The notes beneath the pieces were generated by a model. The model was not told the origin of the DNA, ran no database searches, and worked only from the letters and a program-made list of their open reading frames with translations. DNA of 64,000 nt, taken from Pelomonas sp. Root1237. Lineage in GTDB: Bacteria > Pseudomonadota > Gammaproteobacteria > Burkholderiales > Burkholderiaceae_C. The translations under genes and the position numbers were made by a program. The stretch spans positions 628,400-692,399 of the forward strand of contig NZ_LMDK01000012.1 of assembly GCF_001425055.1 (NCBI RefSeq), written 5' to 3'. Numbering within the stretch: position 1 is the first letter of the stretch; the number at the start of each line of letters is the position of its first letter. Positions 46,818-56,271 of this stretch are shown in pieces.

Positions 46818-49427
46818 TCAGGCCGCCACGGCCTTGGCCGTGTCCGCGTACTCCTCGATCTGGTCGAAGTTCAGGTACTTGTAGATCGAGGCGCCGTCCT
46901 TGTTCACGACGCCCATCGCCTCGTGGTACTCCTGCACCGAGGGGATGTGGCCCAGCTTCGAGGCGATCGCTGCCAGCTCGGCCGAAGCCAGGAACACGTT
47001 GGTGTTCTTGCCCAGGCGGTTGGGGAAGTTGCGGGTCGACGTGGATACGACGGTCGCGCCTTCGCGCACCTGGGCCTGGTTGCCCATGCACAGCGAACAG
47101 CCCGGCATCTCGGTGCGGGCGCCGGCCGTGCCGAAGGCGGCGTAGTGGCCTTCCTTGATCAGCTCGCTCTGGTCCATCTTGGTGGGTGGGGCCACCCACA
47201 GCTTGACCGGGATGTCGCGCTGGCCACCCAGCAGCTTGGCCGCGGCGCGGAAGTGGCCGATGTTGGTCATGCACGAGCCGATGAAGGCCTCGTCGATCTT
47301 GGTGCCGGCGACTTCGGACAGGAACTTGGCGTCGTCCGGGTCGTTGGGGCAGCAGAGGATGGGCTCCTTGATGTCGGCCAGGTCGATCTCGATGACGTGG
47401 GCGTACTCGGCATCCTTGTCGGCTTCCAGCAGTTCGGGGTTGGCCAGCCAGGCTTCGACCTTCTCGATGCGGCGCTGCAGCGTCTTCGCGTCGGCATAGC
47501 CGTCGGCGATCATGTTCTTCATCAGCACGACGTTGCTGGTGAGGTACTCCTTGATCGGCGCCGGGTTCAGTTTGATCGTGCAGCCGGCGGCCGAGCGCTC
47601 GGCGGAGGCGTCGCTCAACTCGAAGGCTTGCTCGACCTTCAGGTCAGGCAGGCCTTCGATTTCCAGGATGCGGCCCGAGAAGGCGTTTTTCTTGCCGGCC
47701 TTGGCAACCGTCAGAAGGCCGGCCTTGATGCCGTACAGCGGGATGGCATGCACGAGGTCGCGCAGCGTCACGCCGGGCTGCATCTCGCCCTTGAAGCGCA
47801 CCAGCACCGACTCGGGCATGTCCAGCGGCATGACGCCGGTGGCGGCGCCGAAGGCCACGAGGCCGGAGCCGGCGGGGAAGGAGATGCCGATCGGGAAACG
47901 GGTGTGCGAATCGCCGCCAGTGCCGACCGTGTCGGGCAGCAGCAGGCGGTTCAGCCAGCTGTGGATGACGCCGTCACCCGGGCGCAGCGACACGCCGCCG
48001 CGGTTGCTCATGAAGGCGGGCAGCTCGCGGTGGGTCTTGACGTCTACGGGCTTGGGGTAGGCCGCGGTGTGACAGAAGGACTGCATGACCAGGTCGGCTG
48101 AGAAGCCCAGACAGGCCAAGTCCTTCAGCTCGTCGCGGGTCATCGGGCCGGTGGTGTCCTGCGAACCCACGGTCGTCATCTTCGGTTCGCAGTAGGTGCC
48201 CGGGCGCACGCCTTGGCCCTCGGGCAGGCCCACGGCACGGCCGACCATCTTCTGCGCCAGCGTGAAGCCGGCCTTGGTCGCCACGGGCGGCGAGGGCAGG
48301 CGGAACAGCGTGGACGCGGGCAGGCCCAGGAACTCGCGCGCCTTGGCCGTCAGCGAGCGGCCGATGATGAGGTTGATGCGGCCGCCGGCGCGCACTTCGT
48401 CGAACAGCACGTCGCTCTTGAGCTTGAACTCGACCAGCGTCTCGCCGTTCTTCACCAGCTTGCCGTCATAGGGCAGCACGTCGATGACGTCGCCCATCTC
48501 GAGCTTGGACACGTCCACTTCGATGGGCAACGAGCCGGAGTCTTCCTGCGTGTTGAAGAAGATCGGCGCGATCTTGCCGCCCAGCGTGACGCCGCCGAAG
48601 CGCTTGTTCGGCACGAAGGGGATGTCCTGGCCGGTGGCCCAGATGACGCTGTTGGTGGCGGACTTGCGCGAGGAGCCGGTGCCGACGACGTCGCCCACGT
48701 AGGCGACCAAGTTGCCCTTCTTCTTCAGGTCCTCGATGAACTGCATCGGGCCGCGCTTGCCGTCTTCCTCGGGCTTGAAGGCCGCACCGCCAGCAGAACC
48801 AAAGTCCCCGCGGGTGTTCTTCAGCATCGCCAGGTAGTGCAGCGGGATGTCGGGGCGGCTCCAGGCATCGGGCGCCGGCGACAGGTCGTCGGTGTTGGTC
48901 TCGCCGGGCACCTTGAAGACGGTGACGGTGATCTTCTTCTCGACCTCGGGGCGGCTGGTGAACCACTCGGCATCGGCCCAGCTCTTCATCACCTCCTGCG
49001 CCTTGGCATTGCCGGCCTTGGCCTTGGTGGCCACGTCGTTGAAGAAGTCGAACATCAGCAGGGTCTTCTTCAGGCCTTCAGCGGCCACACCGGCGACTTC
49101 GGCGTCGTCCAGCAGCTCGATCAGCGGATGCACGTTGTAGCCGCCCACCATGGTGCCGAGCAGCTCGGTGGCCTTGGCCTTGGAGATCAGGCCGACCTTG
49201 ATGTCGCCGTGCGCGACAGCGGCCAGGAAGCTGGCCTTGACCTTGGCGGCGTCGTCCACGCCCGGGGGCACGCGGTGGGTCAGCAGGTCCAGCAGGAAGG
49301 CGTCTTCACCGGCGGGCGGAGCCTTGATCAGCTCGATCAGCTCGGCGACCTGCTTGGCATCCAGGGCGAGGGGCGGGATGCCGAGGGCGGCACGTTCGGC
49401 GGCGTGTTGGCGGTAGGCGGACAGCAT
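46818..49427 (-). CDS. acnB: Aconitate hydratase B
   Basis: The 869-residue [4Fe-4S] enzyme of the TCA cycle interconverts citrate and isocitrate. The AcnB plan is clear: an N-terminal HEAT-like domain, then the swivelling domain ([20 protein letters not shown]). Cluster Cys residues are in [17 protein letters not shown] and [13 protein letters not shown]. It resembles E. coli AcnB in length. No TCA gene is adjacent; a VapBC module lies just upstream on the same strand. Confidence 0.96.
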   Translation of the reverse strand: MLSAYRQHAAERAALGIPPLALDAKQVAELIELIKAPPAGEDAFLLDLLTHRVPPGVDDAAKVKASFLAAVAHGDIKVGLISKAKATELLGTMVGGYNVHPLIELLDDAEVAGVAAEGLKKTLLMFDFFNDVATKAKAGNAKAQEVMKSWADAEWFTSRPEVEKKITVTVFKVPGETNTDDLSPAPDAWSRPDIPLHYLAMLKNTRGDFGSAGGAAFKPEEDGKRGPMQFIEDLKKKGNLVAYVGDVVGTGSSRKSATNSVIWATGQDIPFVPNKRFGGVTLGGKIAPIFFNTQEDSGSLPIEVDVSKLEMGDVIDVLPYDGKLVKNGETLVEFKLKSDVLFDEVRAGGRINLIIGRSLTAKAREFLGLPASTLFRLPSPPVATKAGFTLAQKMVGRAVGLPEGQGVRPGTYCEPKMTTVGSQDTTGPMTRDELKDLACLGFSADLVMQSFCHTAAYPKPVDVKTHRELPAFMSNRGGVSLRPGDGVIHSWLNRLLLPDTVGTGGDSHTRFPIGISFPAGSGLVAFGAATGVMPLDMPESVLVRFKGEMQPGVTLRDLVHAIPLYGIKAGLLTVAKAGKKNAFSGRILEIEGLPDLKVEQAFELSDASAERSAAGCTIKLNPAPIKEYLTSNVVLMKNMIADGYADAKTLQRRIEKVEAWLANPELLEADKDAEYAHVIEIDLADIKEPILCCPNDPDDAKFLSEVAGTKIDEAFIGSCMTNIGHFRAAAKLLGGQRDIPVKLWVAPPTKMDQSELIKEGHYAAFGTAGARTEMPGCSLCMGNQAQVREGATVVSTSTRNFPNRLGKNTNVFLASAELAAIASKLGHIPSVQEYHEAMGVVNKDGASIYKYLNFDQIEEYADTAKAVAA

Positions 49428-49463
49428 GGGGGAACTCCTGGCGGAACGGGGATGGAAAAGGAA

Positions 49464-49886
49464 TCAGGCGGCTCCAGGCACGATGACCTTGAGACCCTTG
49501 AAGTAGTCGCGGAAGAAACCTTGATCGCGGCTGATCAGTGCCTGGCATTGCAGCAGGGCGTGGGCGCCGATCAGGAAGTCGGGAACGGTGCGCGGACCGG
49601 TGGGTGCCTGGCCGGAGGCCTTGCGGCGCTCCTTGTAGCGGCGCTGCATTTCGCCGGCACGAACGGCCGCGCGGGATTCGATGGGAGAGTAGACGATGCC
49701 GACGCCTTCCAGCGCATCCAGCAGCTCGGCGCCAAAGCCGAGGCCGGAGACGACTTCGCTGAGCACGACGTCGCAGGCGACGACCGGCCCGCGCGCCAGC
49801 GCCTGGCGAAGACAGTCTTCAGCGGATTCGGCGCCCACGTCACCGCCCAGCAGGTCGATGAGAACGGAGGAATCGATGGCGATCAC
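49464..49886 (-). CDS. vapC: VapC-like PIN-domain toxin
   Basis: The 140-residue PIN-domain ribonuclease has acidic active-site residues in AIDSSVLIDLL (Asp), SEVVSGL (Glu) and PDFLIGAHA / SRDQGFF (Asp). Such toxins cleave RNA, often tRNA, when released from the antitoxin. The start overlaps the antitoxin gene by 4 nt, the standard type II layout. It sits between the antitoxin and acnB, 36 nt before acnB, without a clear terminator. Confidence 0.86.
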   Translation of the reverse strand: MIAIDSSVLIDLLGGDVGAESAEDCLRQALARGPVVACDVVLSEVVSGLGFGAELLDALEGVGIVYSPIESRAAVRAGEMQRRYKERRKASGQAPTGPRTVPDFLIGAHALLQCQALISRDQGFFRDYFKGLKVIVPGAA

Positions 49887-50128
49887 GGCTCGACCGGATC
49901 GCCGGGGGCGCGGCCACGCAGCTCGCGCATGACGTCGTCGGTGGTGACGCCTTCAGGCAGTTTGAACCGCCCGCGCAGCTTGGCCAGCGCGTCGTCGACG
50001 TTCTTGCGCAGGATGATGCGCCCGCCATCGAGCTCGACCTTGAGCGTCGTGCCCTTGGTCAGACCGAGGGCATCTCGGACGGCTTTGGGCAGGGTGATCT
50101 GCCCGCGTTCGGCAACGGTGGCTTCCAT
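49883..50128 (-). CDS. vapB: VapB-like AbrB/SpoVT-type antitoxin
   Basis: The 81-residue protein has an N-terminal swapped-hairpin DNA-binding domain (AERGQITLPKAVRDALGL, TTLKVELDGGRIILRK). A C-terminal tail follows that would neutralise VapC (FKLPEGVTTDDVMRELRG). Such proteins repress their own promoter by binding palindromes. A perfect inverted repeat lies 56 nt upstream. It overlaps vapC by 4 nt. Confidence 0.88.
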   Translation of the reverse strand: MEATVAERGQITLPKAVRDALGLTKGTTLKVELDGGRIILRKNVDDALAKLRGRFKLPEGVTTDDVMRELRGRAPGDPVEP

Positions 50129-50183
50129 GGCGCCTCCAGCGGCTGAGCGCCGCGGAGGCGGTGGCTCAGGTATGCATCGAAAA

Positions 50184-50204
50184 GTATGTATTCATTCTAC
50201 ATAC
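50184..50204. promoter_or_regulatory. Inverted repeat upstream of vapB, putative autoregulatory operator
   Basis: GTATGTA (50184-50190) and TACATAC (50198-50204) are a perfect 7-bp inverted repeat with a 7-nt spacer. It overlaps a minus-strand TAGAAT that could be the -10 box. A third GTATG half-site lies at 50170. Its AT-richness stands out against the GC-rich surroundings. Confidence 0.7.
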
Positions 50205-50232
50205 CCAAGCCACGGGTTTCAACAGCAATGAC

Positions 50233-50853
50233 TCACTTGGCCTTGGCCGGCTTGGCCGGTTTCGCAGCCACCGGGGGCGCTGCGGGTGTTTCGGCCGCAG
50301 TGGGCGTGATGCCCAGGCCGCTGCGTGCTGCCTCGGCGGCTTCGGCCTCGGGGTCGTTGATCTTGGCGGCCTTGGCGGCTTCGATCAGCTTGATCTGCTC
50401 GGGGTGGACGCAATCGTCGATGAGGCGCTGGCCGATCTTGGTGTCCAGCAGCATGGACTTGTTGGCGATCTGGATCATCAGCGTGCGGCCGGTCACGTCT
50501 TCCAGGCGCAGGGCGCCGGTTGACGACAGCACGGGCTTCATCGTGAAGACCTGCTTCTTCCAGGCTACGTTGATGTAGCCGGCCACCTTGGGATGCTTCT
50601 CGATCTGCACGGTCTCCTTGAACTCGCAGGCGTAGTCGCCCAGGTAGGCGCGCTCCGCAGCGGCAAGCTGGGCCTCATCGGCATCGACCAACACCGGCTC
50701 GGGCGGCGGCGGCGGTGCCTTCTTGGCGGGCGCGGGCTTGGCGGCGGCCTTGGTTTTTGCGACGGGCTTGGCCGGAGCGGTCTGGGCCAGGGCGGGCAAG
50801 GCGGCGCAGAGGATCAGGGCGGCGGCACTGGCACGGAGCGAAGTCATCGGCAT
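50233..50853 (-). CDS. Secreted protein of unknown function, Lys/Ala/Pro-rich ends
   Basis: The 206-residue protein has a signal peptide (SLRASAAALILCAALPALAQ), a Lys/Ala/Pro-rich stretch (about 26-52) and a compact middle domain (about 60-155; YLGDYACEFKETVQIEKHP, INVAWKKQVFTMKPVLSS). The tail is again Pro/Ala/Lys-rich. I do not recognise a family. The low-complexity ends could bind acidic polymers such as cell wall or DNA. Two ATGs (50853, 50847) are possible. It stands alone between vapBC and the CitE-like gene. Confidence 0.75.
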   Translation of the reverse strand: MPMTSLRASAAALILCAALPALAQTAPAKPVAKTKAAAKPAPAKKAPPPPPEPVLVDADEAQLAAAERAYLGDYACEFKETVQIEKHPKVAGYINVAWKKQVFTMKPVLSSTGALRLEDVTGRTLMIQIANKSMLLDTKIGQRLIDDCVHPEQIKLIEAAKAAKINDPEAEAAEAARSGLGITPTAAETPAAPPVAAKPAKPAKAK

Positions 50854-50974
50854 CTGGAATCGGGGTGGGAAAGGAGGGTGGAAAAAGCTGGCGAATCATG
50901 GCTGCAATGCGGCCGCGCAGCGGTGAAAAGATGTAGGCATTGTCCGCGTGACGGACTGCACGCCGGTTCGTGCC

Positions 50975-51988
50975 TCACTCGGCGATTACCCCGATGGCTA
51001 CGGGGAAAAACGCCGATCGCGCTGCGTCGGGCAAGGCGCGCCCGGTGCGCTCGGCGCGCTCCAGCACAGTCCAGAAGTAGCGGTAGCTGGCGCGGTCGTG
51101 CAGGCGGTCGTGGAAGGAGATGGGAGCCCATTGCGCGGCTCGTGCGGCAAGCAGCAGCTCGGCCGCTTCGGCCACTTCGTCGGCGGCCGGCGCGAACGCC
51201 TCGACGATGGGACGGATCTGGTCGGGATGGATGCTCCACATGCGCGTGTAGCCGAACTCGCGCGCGGCGCGCCGCGCGGCCGCCGCGAGCCGTTCGGCAT
51301 CGCGGAACTCGGTGACCACGCAGTGCGAAGGCGTCTTGCCAAAGGCATGGGCCGCGGCGGCAATCTCGAGCTTGGCGCGCACGACCAGCGGATGCTCGAA
51401 CTGGCCGGGCAGCTCCATCGCCGTCTTGGGGATGGCGCCGCCATGGGCCGAGACAAAGTCCATCAGCCCGAAGGACAGCGACTCGATGCGCGGATGGGCG
51501 GCGATGCGAAAGACCTCGCGCAGCGCGCCGTGCGTTTCGATCAGCACCTGCAGCGGTAGCCTGGGCTGGGCGTGGCGCTCGCAGGCGGCATCGATGGCGG
51601 CCACAGCGCGCTCGACGTCCTCGGCGCTCTCTGGTTTGGGGATCATCAGATAGGCCAGCCTGTCGCCGGCCTTGGCGATCAAGGTGTCGACGTCGGCTTC
51701 GAAGGCGGCGTGGCAGAAAGGGTGCACGCGGGCGCCGACGCGGCCGAAGCGGTTGGCCGGGCTCGTTGCCAGTTCGGCGATCAGCAGCGCATGCTCGGCC
51801 TCGCCGCCGACCGGGGCGCCGTCCTCGGCGTCCAGCGTGATGTCGAAGACGGGGCCGAGCTCGGCCTGCAGGGCCAGGCTCTTGCGCATGCGGGCCTCGA
51901 CGCCGCAGTAGTGGTCGACGACGGGCAGCGCGGGCCGAACGGCTTCGTGGCCGAACAGGGCCTGGCGGGGGTGCAGGAGTGCGCTCAT
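50975..51988 (-). CDS. HpcH/HpaI aldolase / CitE-like CoA-ester lyase
   Basis: The 337-residue TIM-barrel lyase of the citrate-lyase beta-subunit family has acidic metal-site residues in FDITLDAEDGAPVG and LQVLIETHGALREV, and MWSIHPDQIRPIVEAF, where CitE-type proteins carry the conserved HPxQ. Related enzymes split malyl-CoA, citramalyl-CoA or similar. The substrate cannot be assigned, and no CoA-transferase gene is adjacent. The ATG at 51988 (MSALLHPRQALFG) is favoured over upstream extensions. Confidence 0.85.
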   Translation of the reverse strand: MSALLHPRQALFGHEAVRPALPVVDHYCGVEARMRKSLALQAELGPVFDITLDAEDGAPVGGEAEHALLIAELATSPANRFGRVGARVHPFCHAAFEADVDTLIAKAGDRLAYLMIPKPESAEDVERAVAAIDAACERHAQPRLPLQVLIETHGALREVFRIAAHPRIESLSFGLMDFVSAHGGAIPKTAMELPGQFEHPLVVRAKLEIAAAAHAFGKTPSHCVVTEFRDAERLAAAARRAAREFGYTRMWSIHPDQIRPIVEAFAPAADEVAEAAELLLAARAAQWAPISFHDRLHDRASYRYFWTVLERAERTGRALPDAARSAFFPVAIGVIAE

Positions 51989-52138
51989 CGCGCCACTGTA
52001 CCCAGGCCGGCGGCGGCGCCAGATGTGACGCCGGTCGCGAAATCGCGACGTTTGCGGGAACAAGAGGGTGCTTACGCACTGTCATATCTGACCCAGGCGT
52101 GACAGCATCTGCGCACAACGATCTCCGGAGACAAAGCC

Positions 52139-53704
52139 ATGCTCAAGCTCGAGTCGCTCAGAGTTTCCCGCCGCTTGGCCCTGCAGACCTTCGGCGCTGT
52201 TCTTGGCGTGCTGCTGGTTGCGGCCATCCTGCTGTTCTCGGAGCGGGAATTGATCCTGAACGAGCGCCAGCAGGCGGTGCGCCAGGCGGTCGAGGCGGCG
52301 CATGGCGTCGTCTCGCATTTCCACGCCCAGGTTGCGACAGGCAAGCTGTCCGACGAGGACGCCAAGAAGTCGGCCCTCGCCGCCCTGCGGGGACTGCGCT
52401 ACAGCGGCAACGAGTACTTCTGGGTCAACGACATGAGCCCGATCATGGTCATGCATCCCATGAAGCCGGAGCTGGAGGGCAAGACGCTGAACAACAGCAA
52501 GGACCCGACCGGCAAGCCGCTCTTCGTCGCGATGGTCGACATCGTCAAGGCCAGTGGCGCAGGCTTCCTGCCCTACATGTGGCCCAAGCCGGGCAGCGAG
52601 CAGCCGGTGCCCAAGGTGTCCTACGTCAAGGGCTTCACGCCCTGGAGCTGGATCATCGGCTCGGGCGTCTATGTGGACACGGTCGACGCGGCCATCTGGC
52701 AGCGCGTCTGGAAGGTGGGCCTGGGGGTGGGGGTGCTGGCCGGCGTGCTGCTGGTGCTGGGCCTGGCCATCACGCGCAGCATCACGCGCCAGTTGGGTGG
52801 CGAGCCCGCGCGCGTCAATGAGATCACGCGCCAACTGGCCGAAGGCGACCTCAGCGTTGACATCGACCTGCAGGGCAGCAGCCATGAGAGCGTCATGCAG
52901 GGCGTGAAAGCCATGCGCGACAGCATGGCAAGCATCGTGCAGCAGGTGCGTGACGGCTCGGAGTCGGTGGCCAATGCGAGCTCTGAGATCGCCTCTGGCA
53001 ACCAGGACCTGAGCGCCCGGACGGAAAGCCAGGCCAGCGCGCTGCAGCAGACGGCGGCCTCCATGGACGAACTCGGCGCCACCGTGCGCAACAACGTCGA
53101 CAACGCCCAGCAGGCCAACCAGCTGGCGCAGAACGCTTCGCACGTCGCTGCGGAAGGCGGCCAGGTCGTCAAGCAGGTCGTCGACACGATGAAGGGCATC
53201 AACGACAGCTCGCGCCGCATCGGCGACATCATCTCCGTCATCGACGGCATCGCCTTCCAGACCAACATCCTGGCGCTGAACGCCGCCGTGGAAGCGGCAC
53301 GCGCCGGCGAGCAGGGCCGCGGCTTCGCAGTCGTCGCCGGCGAGGTGCGGCTGCTGGCCGGCCGCAGCGCGGAAGCCGCCCGGGAGATCAAGACGCTGAT
53401 CTCGCAGAGCCTGGAGCGCGTCGACCGCGGCAACACGCTGGTCGATCAGGCGGGCGCGACGATGGACAGGGTGGTCAGCAGCATCCAGCGTGTGACCGAC
53501 ATCATGGGCGAGATCAGCTCGTCCAGTGCCGAGCAGAGTTCGGGCGTGAGCCAGGTTGGCGCGGCCGTCACGCAGATGGACCAAGCCACGCAGCAGAACG
53601 CCGCGATGGTGGAGCAAATGGCCGCCGCGGCCGACGGCCTCAAGGTGCAGGCCCAGCAGCTGGTGGAGACGGTGTCGACCTTCCGGCTGCCGGCCACGCG
53701 CTGA
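52139..53704 (+). CDS. Methyl-accepting chemotaxis protein with single-Cache sensor
   Basis: The 521-residue receptor has an N-terminal membrane segment (about 12-32) and a periplasmic single-Cache domain (about 40-190; [40 protein letters not shown]). A second membrane segment (about 196-216) and HAMP follow. The signalling tip [20 protein letters not shown] and [12 protein letters not shown] confirm the MCP class. sCache_2 receptors often sense short organic acids. No che genes are nearby. A 7-bp hairpin (GTCGCGA/TCGCGAC, 52034-52049) lies upstream. Confidence 0.93.
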   Translation: MLKLESLRVSRRLALQTFGAVLGVLLVAAILLFSERELILNERQQAVRQAVEAAHGVVSHFHAQVATGKLSDEDAKKSALAALRGLRYSGNEYFWVNDMSPIMVMHPMKPELEGKTLNNSKDPTGKPLFVAMVDIVKASGAGFLPYMWPKPGSEQPVPKVSYVKGFTPWSWIIGSGVYVDTVDAAIWQRVWKVGLGVGVLAGVLLVLGLAITRSITRQLGGEPARVNEITRQLAEGDLSVDIDLQGSSHESVMQGVKAMRDSMASIVQQVRDGSESVANASSEIASGNQDLSARTESQASALQQTAASMDELGATVRNNVDNAQQANQLAQNASHVAAEGGQVVKQVVDTMKGINDSSRRIGDIISVIDGIAFQTNILALNAAVEAARAGEQGRGFAVVAGEVRLLAGRSAEAAREIKTLISQSLERVDRGNTLVDQAGATMDRVVSSIQRVTDIMGEISSSSAEQSSGVSQVGAAVTQMDQATQQNAAMVEQMAAAADGLKVQAQQLVETVSTFRLPATR

Positions 53705-53733
53705 CGCCGTGGTGGGCGTGGCCCAGTTTCGGT

Positions 53734-55008
53734 TCAGAGCCAAACCCAGGCCGAGGTGCCACACACCAGGCAGATCGCCACACTCGCGATGGCCATCTCC
53801 CGGCGCACCGTGCCGCGCGCGACAAGCAGCACCATCGCGATCTTCACCACCGTGTTGGCAAGCAGGGCCGCCAGCAGCGCCCACGCGGTCCCGGCCGTCG
53901 TCAGCGAGCCGTCCTTCTGGCCGCTGAGAGAAAGCACGATCGCGTCAACGTCTGCCGCGCCAGCGAGCGCCGAGATCGCAAGCAGGCCGCCGCTCGGGAA
54001 TTGCTGCTGGGCCAGCTTCGTCACGACGAGGACGACGGCGAACAGGATGCCGAACCGGATCGCCGCGCCCAGGCTGAATGGGTTCTTCAGAGGTGTGGCT
54101 GCCTGGGCGGGGCTGGTTGCGGCGGCCGCTCCGGCGAGATAGTGCCGCAATGCCAGCGCGCCAGTGGCCAGGGTCATGGCCAACAGCGGGGGCCACAAGG
54201 CGCCCAGCAGCTGCCGATTGAGGATGGCGACGATCGTCGTCACGCGCAGGAACATGACGAACCAGGCACACAGGATGCCGGCGGCCGCCGCGCTGGCGTT
54301 GGCGGAGCTTTCGGCCTTCCGGCTGTCACGTGCGAAATTCAGCGTGGTGGCCGTCGAAGAGACCAGGCCTCCGGCAAGGCCGGTGATGGCAGCGCCTCGC
54401 GCCGGCCCCAGCCAGCGCATGCCGATGTAGCCGGCCAGGGAGAGTGCGGAGATCAGCACCACCAGCAGCCACAGCTGGTAGGGGTTCAGTGCGTGCCAGG
54501 GGTCCACCGTCTCATTCGGCACGAGGGGCAGCACGATGACCGACGCAATCAGCAGCTTGATGCCTGCAAGGATGTCATCGAGGCCGACCCGCTCCACCAG
54601 GGCGTGCAGGGGCTGCTTGAAGGCGAGGACTGCCGACAACGCCACGGCCAGGGCCACGGCCAGCGCCTGATTGCCGGTCGCCGCCATGCCGCCCAGAAGC
54701 ACGACGAGCAAGGCGGCGATCTCGCTGGTCATGCTGGGAGGTGCATCCTTGCCATCCCGGCGCCACAGCGCGTGGCTGGCAATTGCCATTGCGCTCGCGC
54801 ACACGAGCACTGCCACGAAGAGCCACTGAAGCTGCAACTGCTGCCCGAGCCAGGCCGACGCCGCGCCGGACAAGGCCAGCAGGGCATGGGTGCGGATGCC
54901 GCCGATCGTGTGGGAAGGCGCGGCCGGCCGCTTCTTCTCCCGTTCGATGCCGACCAGGATGCCGATGAGGAGGGCGACGAAGAAGCGGCCGGCGAGATCA
55001 GGCGTCAT
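53734..55008 (-). CDS. MgtC/DUF4010 family membrane protein
   Basis: The 424-residue protein has about 11-12 hydrophobic segments. The first 140 residues match the MgtC/SapB N-terminal region (FFVALLIGILVGIEREKKRP, GGIRTHALLALSGAA). The remainder matches DUF4010 (LSLAGYIGMRWLGPARGAAI, GLAGGLVSSTATT, ALAGAADVDAIVLSLS). Family function is unclear, with links to Mg2+ starvation or membrane potential. It is divergent from the DksA-like operon across a region with an FNR-like site. Confidence 0.87.
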   Translation of the reverse strand: MTPDLAGRFFVALLIGILVGIEREKKRPAAPSHTIGGIRTHALLALSGAASAWLGQQLQLQWLFVAVLVCASAMAIASHALWRRDGKDAPPSMTSEIAALLVVLLGGMAATGNQALAVALAVALSAVLAFKQPLHALVERVGLDDILAGIKLLIASVIVLPLVPNETVDPWHALNPYQLWLLVVLISALSLAGYIGMRWLGPARGAAITGLAGGLVSSTATTLNFARDSRKAESSANASAAAAGILCAWFVMFLRVTTIVAILNRQLLGALWPPLLAMTLATGALALRHYLAGAAAATSPAQAATPLKNPFSLGAAIRFGILFAVVLVVTKLAQQQFPSGGLLAISALAGAADVDAIVLSLSGQKDGSLTTAGTAWALLAALLANTVVKIAMVLLVARGTVRREMAIASVAICLVCGTSAWVWL

Positions 55009-55137
55009 GCCCGCTGCCTTTGGCGCCGCCCGGCCGGCCTTGCGAGGCTGAATTCATTGGCATGCGTGTCCCTCGATTGGCGGCTGCCTCGCAGCCCTGA
55101 CGACGAGTCAATCTATGCGGCCAGTGCAGCGCCGGCG

Positions 55138-55151
55138 TTGATCCCAGTCAA
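55138..55151. promoter_or_regulatory. FNR/Dnr-like site upstream of the DksA-cytochrome operon
   Basis: TTGAT-CCCA-GTCAA differs from the FNR consensus TTGAT-N4-ATCAA at one position. It lies about 130 nt from both divergent starts (55008 and 55277), so it could serve either direction. Confidence 0.6.
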
Positions 55152-55276
55152 TGCGCAACGTGCGGCGATCGATGCAGCGACCAGGTCGGGGCTTCAGTCG
55201 TCCGGCTTGATCCAGCGCAATCCATTTGCCGGTGGGCTGCCTAGCATGGCCCTTCGCCGACCAAGGATTGCCCAAG

Positions 55277-55642
55277 ATGGAAACTCAGACTCAAGCGCAC
55301 CTGCCCATGCTGCGCCAACTGCTGCTGTACCGCCAGACCGAGCTGCGAGCCGAGGTTCATGCGGCGCAGCTGGCACGTCAAGCGGTGCAGACGCAGTCCC
55401 AGGAGGTGCGGGATCTCAAGGACGACGCTGAACTCATGCAGCGCCAGCAGACCGAGGACTTCCAGGCCGCCCGGGACTTGCGGGAGCTGCAGGACGTTGA
55501 CGACGCGCTGGGTCGCCTGGCCGCGGGAAGCTATGGCGACTGCGCCAACTGCGGCGAGGCTATTCCCGTGGCGCGCCTCACGGCCCTGCCGTCCGTGCGG
55601 CTGTGCGCAGGCTGCCAGGCGGTCCGGGAGCATCTGTCATGA
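55277..55642 (+). CDS. DksA/TraR-family zinc-finger protein
   Basis: The 121-residue protein has an N-terminal coiled-coil region (about 5-75, rich in Gln and Glu) and a C4 zinc finger CANCGEAIPVARL ... CAGCQ near the C-terminus. Family members enter the secondary channel of RNA polymerase and alter transcription. Here DALGRLAAGSYGDCANCGE matches the usual pre-finger motif. It starts a group with cytochrome c (4-nt overlap) and a P-type ATPase and probably responds to the upstream FNR-like site. Confidence 0.87.
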   Translation: METQTQAHLPMLRQLLLYRQTELRAEVHAAQLARQAVQTQSQEVRDLKDDAELMQRQQTEDFQAARDLRELQDVDDALGRLAAGSYGDCANCGEAIPVARLTALPSVRLCAGCQAVREHLS

Positions 55643-56148
55643 ATGCGAACGGCGTGGGGCGGTACCGTCTGGCCCTCGCGTCACTCGCCGCGGCCGCACT
55701 GGCCACCGGTTGCGCCCTGGAGGTGCAGAACGCCAAACCCGCCCGGGAGCTGGCGCGCCGCGCCTTGCCGGAAGGCGAGGTCTATATCGGCTGGCGGGTG
55801 TTTCAGCAGAAGTGCGCGACCTGCCACGGCCCAGCGGCGACCGGTACGGCGGCCGGCCCCGACCTGCTGCCCAGACTCCGCGAGATGGGCTCGCACCAGT
55901 TCGTGAGCCTGGTGCTCAGGCGCTATGACTGGATCCTCGCGGCGGCGGAGTCCGACCCGCAAGGCGCCTCGCAGAGCGCCCTGGTCGAAAAGGTTCTGCA
56001 GGGCCGGGAAGCGGCGCTGGTGATGCCTGCCTGGCAGGGCGACCCCACCGTGACGGCCCACATCATCGACCTCTACGCCTATCTGTCGGCCCGGGCCGAT
56101 GGTGTGCAGGACGCGGGCCGCCCTTCGCGGCCGCGGGCGCCCGACTGA
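55639..56148 (+). CDS. Class I c-type cytochrome, lipoprotein
   Basis: The 169-residue protein has a lipoprotein signal ending in ALATGCALE and one haem-binding motif CATCH. The distal Met ligand is probably in ALVMPAWQG. It should be a periplasm-facing, membrane-anchored electron carrier. The ATG overlaps the DksA-like stop by 4 nt. The context (FNR-like sites, stress proteins) suggests a role in low-oxygen respiration (inference). Confidence 0.87.
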   Translation: MNANGVGRYRLALASLAAAALATGCALEVQNAKPARELARRALPEGEVYIGWRVFQQKCATCHGPAATGTAAGPDLLPRLREMGSHQFVSLVLRRYDWILAAAESDPQGASQSALVEKVLQGREAALVMPAWQGDPTVTAHIIDLYAYLSARADGVQDAGRPSRPRAPD

Positions 56149-56184
56149 GGGCCGCTTTCAGGTCCTTCGCGGCAGGGGAATGTC

Positions 56185-56271
56185 ATGCTTCAAGAAAATG
56201 TCGCCCTGATGACGGGCGGCACCTCGGGGATCGGTCTTCCAGCCTTCGATGGTGGCCGCCTTGCACGCTGA
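56185..56271 (+). pseudogene. Remnant of a short-chain dehydrogenase N-terminus
   Basis: A 28-codon open frame with its own ATG encodes an SDR-type beginning (ENVALMTGGTSGIGLP), including the nucleotide-binding TGGTSGIG. It then breaks into unrelated sequence (AFDGGRLAR) and stops. Homology ends near 56240, just before the P-type ATPase start. This looks like the 5' stub of a deleted SDR gene left at a junction. Confidence 0.65.

Noticed and set aside
48213-50231. A 672-codon open frame antisense to acnB, vapC and vapB
   Set aside because: It spans three genuine minus-strand genes and shows no recognisable protein features.
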